DNA from: Tetradesmus obliquus
Lineage: Eukaryota > Chlorophyta > Chlorophyceae > Sphaeropleales > Scenedesmaceae
DNA: 64,000 bases
NCBI GenBank assembly: GCA_030272155.1
Contig: CP126192.1
Coordinates: forward strand, 6,420,501-6,484,500
Direction: 5' to 3'
Part shown: positions 46,323-57,300 of the stretch, piece by piece
Layout of the letters: each line of letters starts with the position of its first letter
How positions within the stretch are numbered: the stretch's first letter is position 1
Notes under the pieces: generated by a model
What the model was told of the DNA's origin: nothing
The model's input: the letters and a program-made list of their open reading frames with translations, nothing else
The model's database searches: none
Translations under genes and position numbers: made by a program

Positions 46323-49300
46323 AGGCCGCCACCTGCAAGCCGCTGCTCACGCGGTGGCGACTGCCGCTGCTGCTGCTGCTGGTTGCGCTGCTGCTGGCTG
46401 TTTGGGCCACGCCCCTTGTCTGGCGGCGGCAGCGGCGGCGCATGCACCTCCTGCGCGCTGTCAACCTTCTGCAGCACGAAGGCCATGTACAGCTTGGAGG
46501 CCTGCACATGCCATGTATGGTTACACATGCGTCAGTTGCCTTTGCTTGCTTGCTTTGTTTGTTGCAGCACAAGTTTTGGACACTATCATTGGTTCAAGCA
46601 AAGCTGATTGGCAGTCCTGTTGGTTACTGTGTGCCTCTGGCCGTGACACCAGCAGCAGATACACGCCACTGCAGACGGCACAGCGCAGCCTCCAGCGCTG
46701 CACATGCAATAGCAGCAGGCCGCACTTGTCACTCCCAAGCTCTGCCATGCATGCTGCTGCAGGTAAAGGTTTGCTCACCGTTGCGAGGCTGGGGTCTGCA
46801 TCAGCTGGGTACTGCGGGTGGAAGTGCTTCATGGGCTTGCCTGCATCGCCCTGCAACAGCAACACAGGCAACACCTCGAAAATTACTGTTTCAAAGGCAT
46901 TGAAGCACCAGGCGCCACATTTTCTAATATCAAATACCTTCACCACCACCGTGAAGCGAGGTGGTCATTGCCACCATCATGCGCAAGGTGCTGTTCTGAC
47001 ATGTATAACTGAACATTCTGTGCTTGCAGGGCGGCTCTGTGGCGCACATCCTGCGCTACAAGTACCCTGAAGGGCTGTCTGAGGTGGTCATTGCCACCAT
47101 CATGCGCAAGGTGCTGGAGGCGCTCGCATACGTGCACAAGCAGGGGGACATCCACAGGTGAGGCGGCAGAGCAGTTTGTTTTTGTAGGGTGTGCAAGCGT
47201 CAGTCAGGCATGCATTTGGTTGTCCGACTGTGGGTTACCTGCTGTTTTGGGTGGAGAACACCATCAAATGCAACACCTATGTACTTGCCTCCCCCTCTGG
47301 TGATGTTTCTGCTGCCTGTTTGGCCTGTGCTGCTGCTGCAGCCTACACGGTACAGTACTCTAGCAGGGTCAGACCAAGCAGATGACGCAACATGTTGGGA
47401 TGGACGTCCCTGGGTAAGCATGCAGCCTCTTTGGCCACTTTTTAAATGGAAAACAGCGCAACAGTGCACACAAAATAGCAGTTCATGCCTGCTCACCTCC
47501 TCAAACAGCGCGTCAAGGGCTGGGTCTTCAAAGTTGACCACCTGCGAGCACAGCACAGCACGCAGCGCAACGGATTGTGATGCCAGCACAGTGCAGCTTC
47601 GCACGTTGGCTGCTAGTTTTGCTGCCGCCTGACTGGGTGCAGGCTGCGCGTGTCCAGCAGCTAACGCCGGCACTCTTCCAACACCGCGCTGTGCTCACAT
47701 CAGAACCTGTGTGCCCAGCTTAGCCGCTGCTGCTTGCAGGACACCTATCAACAACATGCTGTACTGTTACCTGCAAAACTTGCTGCCGCACACTCCTGCA
47801 GGGTCGAGGCGGTACCCCTTCCACTCACCGGGTGCAGGCCGTACTTCTTGGCCACTGACAGCAGCACCTTTTCAAACACCAGGTACTCGCGGCTGCCCTC
47901 GCTGAAGCCCTCGTGGCCCGCAACCACTGTATCCAGGATCTCCATGATGTACGGCGAGCCAAACGGCGCCTCCTTGCCCTGCAGGATTTTGTCGACAAAG
48001 TGCAAACAAAGTGCTTGGCAGAATGTGAGGAGGGCTTTGATATTGATAAGGAACCCTGTGCGACGTGTCAGACTACTGGAGGTGTTCATCAGATGCAGCA
48101 GCCACCACAGAGCAGCTTGATCCTGCAAGCTGGCACGCACGCAGGCTTGCTGGGAAGCTCTGCTGCGGGTGAGACAGCGGGGAGCATGCAGTAAATGGGA
48201 GAGCTGCTGCGGTGCATATGCCAACAGTGCAGCATGTTTGCACTGTGCACGCTGGAGATGCCAGGAGGAATGCGTTGCTGCCTGCTCTGCCCCTGCAGCT
48301 GAACATGAGGCAGCGCCACAGGCAGACCCATTGCCGCGTAATGCACAGCAGCCGCACCAAATACTGCAATGCCACTGCACACAACCACTGGGCTGCTGCC
48401 GTACCTGGCAATCCTGCTTGAGCATGAGGGGCCCCGCAGACACCACCTCACCGTGCTACCACGGCAACTAAATCCATTCAGACTCACCTGCTGCTCTTGC
48501 TTGAGCATGAGGTTACCCGCAGACACCCACCCCACCGTGCTGCCACCGCATTCAACCCTGTTCAACCTCACAGTTCACCTGCCACGCATGCTTGAGCTTA
48601 AGGTGGCGCATGGACACCACCCCACCGCGCTGCCACCGCAATCAACCCTTTTCACAGCTCACCTGCCACTCCTGCTTGAGCATGAGGTGGCCCATGGACA
48701 CCTGCCCCGCTGCCTTCACCAGGTGTGCCTTCACACGCTTGCCGTCAGGCACAGTGCCGAAAAAGTAGCCGCCTGCAAAGTGCAACCAGGAAGCAGCACA
48801 CAGGGCAGCATGCTCGTCATCTGTAATATTACGGCATTCATGCCGTCACGCATTCTTCACAGGACTGCTCACCTGTGAGTACAGCATGCAGCAGCACATA
48901 CGGAGCAGCACGCCAGCAGCGCACTTACACAATATTGCTGGCAATGGTCAAGCAGCATGTAGACGTGCAGTGCATAGCTCCGACAACGCTGCTGCAGGCG
49001 CCGCACGCCATGACAAAGCAGCTGTTACACTGCACCAGACCATACCAGCGCAACTACTTGTGCGCAAAACAGTTGCATGCGTGCGGTGACCAGCCGGCCA
49101 GCAGGCACCAAGCGCACAGCTGCAGCTCACCCGGCTTGAGGTTGGCTGCCACTGTCTGCATCAGCATCATGAGCGTGGCCTCCTGCTCGAAGAAGTAGTG
49201 CAGCGCAAACATGCAGGTGGCTGCATCGTACTGCCGCTCCTCCTGCCACAGCTGCAGCCCCAGCTGGTCTGTCTGCTCGAACTGCGCCTGCATGCTGCAG

Positions 49301-50539
49301 CCTGCAGCACAAAGTATACAATGCGCAGCGGCATGTCAGGTGCTGTCAGCAGGCTTGCAGACAAGGGCGGGTGGTGTGACCAGGCAGGTTGTTATGTAGC
49401 GTCATCACTGCTGCAGCTGCTGCAATCGAGGCATCGTCCTTGCTTGTGCTGCTGCCGCTTGCCTCTGTGGCCTGTGCCCAATCACAGAGCAAACACAAGC
49501 AGTTGCTGCTGCATTCCATTGCCACTGCTACAGCGGTGTGTGGCCCAGCTGCTACTGCGCCAAGCACGCTGTAGCAGCTGCTGCTGTCTGCTGTGCACTC
49601 CACTTCTCTCTTTGTGCAGCCGCGAACCATCGACCCTTGCTGTCGCTGTTGCTGCTGCTGCTGCTGCTGTTGTGACAACAAGCAAGCTCCTGCTGCCTGT
49701 CACTGTTTGCGTCGCTATAAGCTGCGCACCTCTGTCTTTCTGCAGCAGCTCTCCATAGCGCCTGCGCGCCTCCTCCACCTCCCTAGGAGACAAGTCCAGG
49801 CCCTTGACAAAGGCCACCTGCAGCCACAGCAGCAGCAGCAGCAGCCAGGCACCACACATAACAAACTGTCAATGCAGCACATTTCAGCCATTGCAGGTTT
49901 GAGGCATGGCTGCCATGCAAACAGCTGCTGTGGGCAAGCAGCTGCTCCTGGCGGTGCCACAGGCGGGTGCCGCTGCTGTGCTGCGACCCTGTCTCACGGC
50001 TGCCGAGGCTGCTGCTGCACTGGCAGTGTTCTGTTACACAATGACTGATAGGTTGTATGACTGAGTATGAAAGAGTCAAAGTATGTGGAAGGCACCTGTG
50101 CTGACTTCCATTTCTGCAGGTCCCCGCCACGGCCGCAGGCGTAGTCCAGCAGTGCTTCTGCGCCGTACGCGAACCTGCAGGAAACGCGCAGCAGCTGCAG
50201 CTCTCAGCGTGCGACTGCCACCAAACCGTTGCCAACTCAATCTGTGCCTGTCAGCAGTGGCTGCTGCTCCAAGGCGCGGGCTGCTACGTGCGCAGCAGCA
50301 TGCCCACCTGTAGATCAACCGGCGCTTGATTTCATTGTGGTACTGTTTGAGGGGCGCGGCTGGGCCCTCACGTCTCCTTGCAAGCGCCTGGAAGGCATCA
50401 AGTATGTCATATGTGCTGCCATGTCACGTTTGGCAGACTTGGCAAGGAGGGCTGTGCTGCTGCTCACTTCTTTGGTGGTTACTCCCTCTTCTACATGCTG
50501 GTTGTAGTGCTCCTTGATCAGCTCCCTACTAGCAGCCAT
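44959..50539 (-). CDS. RNMT: mRNA cap guanine-N7 methyltransferase with long low-complexity tail
   Basis: Methylates N7 of the cap guanosine of nascent mRNA with S-adenosylmethionine, in the nucleus. Eleven exons: 50468-50539, 50308-50387, 50096-50174, 49730-49817, 49131-49301, 48663-48772, 47829-47978, 47497-47541, 46779-46850, 46244-46501 and 44959-46002 (722 aa, all in phase). Residues 1-50 hold the cap-binding N-terminal block (IKEHYN and LKQYHNEIKRRLI). The SAM motif is DYACGRGGDLQKWKSA. Then come FALHYFFEQEATL, GGYFFGTVPDGKRV and the closing strand KLYMAFVLQK near residue 292. The remaining 420 residues are unusual: poly-Gln, Pro-rich stretches, a conserved-looking block (NADWVLPYAARHLPPQEMP...GAWISSYYDELNYH), long poly-Ala, and GRGRGRGRGRK and RGRGSRGGR motifs. 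The enzyme call is firm; the tail's role is unknown. Confidence 0.92.
45375..45414. repeat. CTG run coding for poly-Ala in the cap methyltransferase tail
   Basis: Thirteen trinucleotide units, read as GCA (Ala) on the minus strand; a similar interrupted tract lies at 45186-45222. Confidence 0.9.
46289..46323. repeat. CTG run coding for poly-Gln in the cap methyltransferase tail
   Basis: Eleven units, read as CAG (Gln) on the minus strand within exon 46244-46501. Confidence 0.9.
46958..47157 (+). pseudogene. Orphan protein-kinase exon (STE20/OSR1-like), antisense in an intron
   Basis: On the plus strand, 47030-47157 is one clean exon between a CTTGCAG acceptor and a GTGAGG donor. It reads GGSVAHILRYKYPEG, then SEVVIATIMRKVLEALAYVH, ending GDIHR just before the catalytic HRD Asp. 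This is the alpha-D to alpha-E part and catalytic-loop start of a STE20-family kinase (SPAK/OSR1, plant BLUS1 type). No other kinase exon is seen nearby on this strand. It lies within the minus-strand intron of the cap methyltransferase gene between 46850 and 47497. A 36-bp piece of the same exon (46958-46993) repeats 47081-47116, 123 bp to the left. The most likely origin is a captured gene fragment. Confidence 0.75.
48417..48687 (-). repeat. Four tandem copies of a cap-methyltransferase exon end plus donor, period 83-91 bp
   Basis: The 3' end of exon 48663-48772 and its donor (plus strand: CTCACCTGCCACTCCTGCTTGAGCATGAGG) is repeated in the following intron, with the CTTGAGCATGAGG anchor at 48417, 48500, 48591 (diverged) and 48675. 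The second copy keeps an intact donor (plus CTCACCTG near 48483). Confidence 0.85.
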
Positions 50540-51316
50540 ATTGTTATCTATGAAGCCATGGGCGTTAACCACGGGTGTTATCTAGCACTTCCAAGGTGTA
50601 ACGGGTTGTGTACTGTTCGCCAGCAGCATGACACTTGGGTGGGAGTGCAGCAGCAGCACGAGTAGGGTTGCCCGATCTCTGTAATCAAACGTGCAGCAGA
50701 AAAAAACGCACCATTGCATTGCGATGCATTACTGGAGGCCCCCGCTCTTCCTAGCAGTGGCCATTGTCTGTGACAACAGGGTTGTTCACGGCAGAACACG
50801 CGATAGGCGTCTGCATCAGCCAGGCGCAGCCCTGGGACGTTAAGTTTGTATTTATTAGTTCGTTGGTACTCTGGGGGTGACTGTGCTTGGTATATACATC
50901 ATCCTGAGCCAGACCTGCACTACATGACTGTGGTCTCGTAGATTGCAGCGTAACCTTCGTGGATCTATTTATAGAACACGCATTTATTGGTTTAACTATT
51001 GGTTTGTATTTCAGAAGTATTGATTCAACAAGGCGGAGCACTGTGCTTTTGAATTCCCGCGTCAGGCAGCAGCAGCTGTGTCAGCATGTCGACCTCCAGC
51101 AGGCAAGTTGTGACTCTTGGCCCGAAAATAAGCAGCCTCTGATAGACAGAAGCTGCTACACAGCCTATCAGGCCCGGCATAAAATGCCAACAGTTCTTTA
51201 AACCTGGCGGCATCCACCAGCATAGTGATGTCCATGATGCTCGGTGCAGCAACCCAGGATATAGATGCAATTGCGCATGCGACTGCAGGAACAGCGCTCA
51301 GAGGCGCTTGCGCAGG
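50540..51316. other. Divergent promoter region between cap methyltransferase and potassium channel genes
   Basis: No coding frame is supported. The middle is AT-richer than its surroundings and contains a TATTTATAGA TATA-like element near 50966, oriented towards the channel gene. An acceptor-like CTCAG just before 51301 leaves open a non-coding first exon for the channel. Confidence 0.4.
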
Positions 51317-54300
51317 ATGAAGGCTACCAAGCAGCCAGATGCTGAGTATGAGGAGCCAGCACCCTTTGGCACTGTGCCGCTGTCAAAGCGGGTGCACAAC
51401 TGGATTGAAAGGACGGAAGCAGGCAAGCTGCACCCTGCACTACTGTCTGTTCCACAATTTCCATGTGTATGCCTGTGCACCTTGCAGGAAGGCAGCAGCT
51501 CCCGTGCCTGGGGCCCTTTGTAACTTACACATGCACACGTGTTCTCTGTCCTGCAGGCATCCAGATCGACATTCTGTCATCTCTACTGTCCGTGCTCACT
51601 GTATTCACTTACATGGTGAGCAATAACAGCGGTGGATGAAAAGCATGGCCAGCGCAGCGGCCTGCTTGCTTGCATCTTGCAGAAGCGGACTCACAGGATG
51701 TCCTGTCACTGTAGCTGTGCACAAGGAGCTGCTCAGCGTCCTGCAACCTGTGATGGGCAGCAGACGCACAGGCTGATGGTACTGCCAACCTTTCCCAACC
51801 TTCCCTGCAACCCAGGTTGAGACAGCTCTGCCAGACTACCACCCAGTATACCAGAGCTTGCGGCAGGTGGACTTGGTGTGCAGCTGCCTGTTTGTCTTGG
51901 AATGGCTCTTCTGGCTGTGGCTGGCACATGACAGATGGCGCTACGTGTTCAGCAGCCAAAGCTTACTGGACCTGGGGACAACTATACCGTTATTTGTATC
52001 CTTCGCCATGCACCGTGACGTGAGTACAGGGCCTTGCACATAACATGCAAGTGCCCTTCATCGGCTAGGAAGGCATTTAGCTGAAGCCGCTGACAGCAAT
52101 GCTTGCTGCAGACAGCATTACAAGTGCAGCCAAGTCGCAGCGTGTGTCACCGGCAACCCCTGCCTGTGTGGTACACAAGCTAGGGATCTGGCTGCACTGA
52201 TTCTTTCCAGCTCAGTGCCCTGCATCCAACAGCATCGTCTACTGCTGCCTCTGCTGCTGTTCATGTGGCGCTCTGCAGGTGTCCACGTCAGCTGCATCTG
52301 TGGTTGAGAGTATGGTGCGCATTCTCAGGGTGCTGCGTGTGTTCAGGATCTTCAGGCTGGGAAAGCGGCTGCAGAACGAAATACAGATGCGGCTGCTGAC
52401 GCTCATCTTCACACTGCTCGCCATCATAGTCACATCTGCAGGACTCTTTTATGAGGTGGGTGCTTGGCCAGGCAACAGCTGACATAAACCTGCTGCCTGC
52501 ATGCACCGAGTCTCACCTTGCCTGGCACCCTATATGCAGCACTTCAGCTGTTGCAGAGCAGCCCTGATGACGCCCTCAATGCATTGTTTGAAACAGTTAT
52601 ACGCAGGCAGTTGGCGCCTTGGATGGCATGCTCCATACACAATGAACCTATTCACTTTTCAATGCAGATTGAGACACGCTTTGGTGACCGCTACCCAGAC
52701 TTGACCATTGTTCAGGCACTCTACTGGTCTGTGGTCACCACCACAACAATAGGTAGGCCTGCCATTACTGACACCTGCTCATTTGAAACCACACAGCAGT
52801 GCTATGGGGATCGATTACACAGACTGTCACACAGCAGCAGCAATAATAGCAGCAGCAAAATTCTGAATATGATGTTTTGAAAAGTTTTTAGATTATGATT
52901 TTATAAAGTTTTTCTTGGATAAAAATACTTCTTATAAAAAAAAATCAATTATAAATCTGAGATATAAAACTAAAAAAAATAAAAAAATATGAAAATGAAT
53001 TTTTTTGCTGTCTACACATGTTGCAGTTGGTGGCCTGCATTGTGCTCACCAGCAGTTCGTCACTAACAGGGACTCAACTGCAGCAGCGCCTATGCTGACA
53101 ATGATCTGCAGATTACATAGCCTTGGGTGCTGCTGCCTTGCAGGGTACGGTGACATAACTCCATCTGTGATGGCTTCGCAAGCCACACTGATCCTGGCGC
53201 TGTTGCTGACATTTGCCATCTTACCATACCAGACAAGCATGCTGGTCACAGCCCTGAATGAGACCAGCCCCTACCAGACGGCTCGCTACTCTCACACAGC
53301 CAGGTAGGCAGCTCACATGTTGAAGTGTTGCGGCATTGAACGGCTTTCCGTACAAGGAAGGGAGGCTGCAGCAGACAGCTGCGCCAAACCCATCAGCGAG
53401 ATGCAGGCAACTGCAGCCAGCGCTGCGCTATGCACTGCCGGCCATTGCATGCATAAAGTATCTTCTGCTCTGGCACCTGCTGCTACTTTCACCTATGCAT
53501 GTGTGCAGGGGCAGGCACGTTGTGTTCACCGGCCAGTTCAGTGTGCCCAGCATGGGCCTGCTTGTGGAGGAGCTGTACAGCACACAGGACTATGGCTTCC
53601 CTGACTTCAACCTGGTGCTGCTGAGCCCTGAGGCACCCAGCGATGAGCTGAAGCGGCTGCTCAAGACGCACAAGCAGTCGCACCGCATGCTGTACTTGCA
53701 AGGCAGCTGCATGAACAATGCGGTGAGCTGGGCATTGGTCTGCGTTGTGCAACTTTTGATAGCAAAACCACTCATAGTACATATGGTCTATGGCCACCTT
53801 GGGCAACAGCCAATGTCAAACATGTAAGGCAGGTGCATGTGATGAAGCCCCTATGTTGCTGGCAGGCATAGGGCCCCTACCGCTGTTGCCAATTGTTATG
53901 CTGGGCTTGATGATGATGCTGGGTGTTTTGTTGGTGCCACTGCAGGACCTGGCCCGTGCGCAAGTGCAGTTTGCAGATGCCGTCTTCATCATGGCAGACA
54001 AGTCGCCGCAGGATGCGCGGCAGCAGGACCTGCAGAACAGCATGGCCTGCCTGGCTGTGGGGCACTACTGCCTGCAGCTGCAGCGCACACAGGCCAGGCA
54101 TGGGCCCAGGCCGCTCAGTGAGCAGCTGGCTCAGCTGGTAAGGGACATGGAGGCACGGCTCCGCCCGGTGAGTGGCTGTATGAATGTTCTACACCAGTTG
54201 CTACCATTTCACAGCTGGTGATCCTGTTGTTGTTGAGCATTGTTGGTGCTGCCTGTCGTCAGCCGCCGTTGTACACTGCTCACATTGTCAGCGTCACCCC

Positions 54301-57300
54301 TGCTGCAGCTACTGTCGTGACTTGCAAGTGAAGCTGATGCAGCAGTTGAAACAGCCAGCATGGTGTTGGCGTGTGTCACGCAACGGCTGTACCTGCACCT
54401 TTGTCGGCGCAAAATTGAGCAGAGCTCTGTGCCCCTTGCCTTAATGTCCCTGCATTCCTGCAGAAGAAGAGCTCTGCTGGGCTGCCTCTCGTGTGCATCC
54501 AGCTGCTGCTGCCAGAGTCACAGCTGAACCTGGACAGCTTGCTGGCAAGGTATGCAGCAGCAGGTAGCGGCACCAGCCTGCAGCCGCATGCAGTGAGCAG
54601 GGCTGATGCAGCTGGCGATGCTGCAGCGACATGCGCTGGCAACAGCCCAGGAGGTGCTGCTGGGTGCAAGTCTGGCACTGGCAATGAGCTGAATGATGTT
54701 CTAGCAAGAGTGATGCTGAAGGCGTGCGACAAAAGCAGCAACAGCGCAGGACCAGCAACAGGCAAGCCTACAAGCGGCACGGCAGCAGCTGCAGAGACAG
54801 GCATGCATGCCGCTGGCACCGGCAGTAGCAGCGGCAGCAGCGGCATTGTCAGCAGCAGCTCGTTCTGGCAGCTGTTCAGCAGCCACGTGACCGTCATTTG
54901 TGTGAGTGAGATCAAGTACAGCCTGATGGGGCAAAGCTGCCTGGCCTGCCCTGGTGCGGTTACGCTGGTCAACAACTTGGTGCACAGCGTGGACTCCCAG
55001 GCGCTGCTGCACGCGCAGTGTGAGCAGGCGCCGCTGGCTGTGCAGGAGTACCTGCAGGGCTCAACAAACGAGCTGTACGAGGTGCGCACAGCTACTGCTG
55101 CTGCTGCTGCTGCTGGCTAGCTACGTGATGTTCCTTCTCCTGGGCGCCCTGCTGCTTGGCAGTGATGCTGGCTGCCAATTGCATCTGTTGGCTGTTTGCA
55201 AACACCAGGCCCTCATGCATAATGCTTGCTTCTGCTACAGGTGGCAAGTCTGCCAGCCCATTTGATTGGTGAGCCAGTAAGCTTACTGGCTGTGTACCTG
55301 CACGAAGTGTACCAAGCAGTGGTAATTGCAACAGCAGGTGGTGCAGATGCAGCCGAACCAGAGAGCGCCATAGACCCAGACATCGACACAGCACAAGCAG
55401 CGAGCAGAGGCAGCAGTGCGCTGTCAGCTGGATCAGTGGCCACAGCTGTCAGCAATGCACACTCACTCGTGCTGGCGCCGCTGCACCAGATCGTGACGCC
55501 CCACACGTCAGCCTTTGTCATTGCCTCAGACCTGCGGGTGGTGCTAGACATTATGGATGCACTAGCAGAGGAGTACTTCACTTGGAAGCTGGCGCACACA
55601 GGTGCTGCTGCAGCGGAAGCGCACACACGGGTAGCGCAGCAGCATGACAAGGTGGCACTGCAGCAGAGTGTGATTCAGCTGTGTGATGTCAGCTTCAGCA
55701 GCATGGGCTCTCCACAAGGCGGCACAGCAGCCAGCAGCCCTGTGAAGGAGGCAGCTCAATTACAGCCTGAGCAGACAGCTGACGGCATCCAGCTGTTGCC
55801 ACAGCAGCAGCATTTGGGCAGCATAAGCGTACCGGTTTTCAGCGTGGAGTGCTCAGACATCAGCGCAGCCAGCAGCGTTGAACACCTGCGTATGCTGAGC
55901 CCCAGCAGCAGGAGCGTTGCAGAACCAGCAGCAGCAGCGGCAGAGTCTGGCTATTCAGGCAGCCTCAGTCAGCAGGAGAGGCGCCTGGACGCAATGTCTG
56001 CTGTCATCCCTGGCAGCGACAGCACATCAGCAGCAGCAGCAGCAGCGGGCGCTGGGCCAAGGCTGAGAAAGTCTCGCAGGACAGCTGGCGATGTTGAGGC
56101 AGGCTCTAGCCGCATGAGTGCAGCAGCAGCACTGGTCAGCACCAGTGCCAAGTCACTGCTAAGCATACCTGCTAGCTTGGCAAGTGCGCCTGGGTACGCA
56201 GCAGCTGCTGGGCTGGACGGTGCTACAGGGGGCAGGAGGCGGCAGAGGACCAGCAGAGGAGCGATCCAGGTCAACACACGGCAGCGAGACTTTGGAGGTC
56301 CGTGCTCTTGGTTAATCTGTTGTAGTGCATCAGCGTGCCATAAACATGTCTGTGACAGGCACTGCTGCACATGCACCAACTTGGTGTTGTCACGGCACAC
56401 CTTTCATGAGAGTGCTGTGATGCAATCAATTTTAGCTGGAAGGTTTGCCCTTGACTCGTGACTGATGATGATATTGCGCACATGCTGCTGCTGCTGCTGC
56501 TGCTGCTGCTTTTGCTGTGCAGACGTGGCTCTTGCGGCAGTGCAGGCCGACCTGCCTGAGCTGCGGCGGCGGCTGACATCAGCCAGCAGGAAGGGCAGGG
56601 CGCTGGCAAGCAAGCAGCTGCAGCTGCTGTACCATACGCGCAGTGAGGCGGAGGCAGATGACAGCTTGGAGGTAGGCTGGCATGCTATTAAGGTGATCGC
56701 GTGCCTGTCATGGTGTGTGACTGCTCATTTGTGACTCCTTGATCTACTGCGGCACACACTTGCAACCTTCAGAGTTTCAAACAAGTCAACCATCTTCATG
56801 GTTTGGAACTGCACCTTGTTGTGTTACTCACTGCCCTGCCTACTGACACTGCTGGGTTTTGCAGGGTTTCCTGCAAGCAGAGGTGCAGCTGCAGGGCCAC
56901 CTTCTGGTGTGCGGCAACGGCGCGCCACCTTCTGCACTGTTCTGCCTGCTGGCCCCGCTGCGCAGCAGCAGCCTGCCTGTGGTGCAGCCTGTGGTGGTGC
57001 TGGACAGCCGCACGCCTTCGGGGCCTGAGTGGCAGCAGATTGCCAGGTGTGTGCGCCAGCAGCTGCTCAGTTGCAACTGCCACAAATCCAGCAGCAGGAT
57101 ATCCATTTGCCAAACACATTGAGGTACACATATGCTGACACACATTGAGGTTCTTGATCAAACAAACTTGCGGCCTTCATTCATGTTTCTGCTTTGCAGG
57201 CTGGAGAAGGTGTACTTTGTGCAGGGCAGCATGCACGACCCAGAGGCGCTGCTGCGCGCAAATGCAGAGAGCGCGGCAGGTACAGTGCTGCTGCTGCCGT

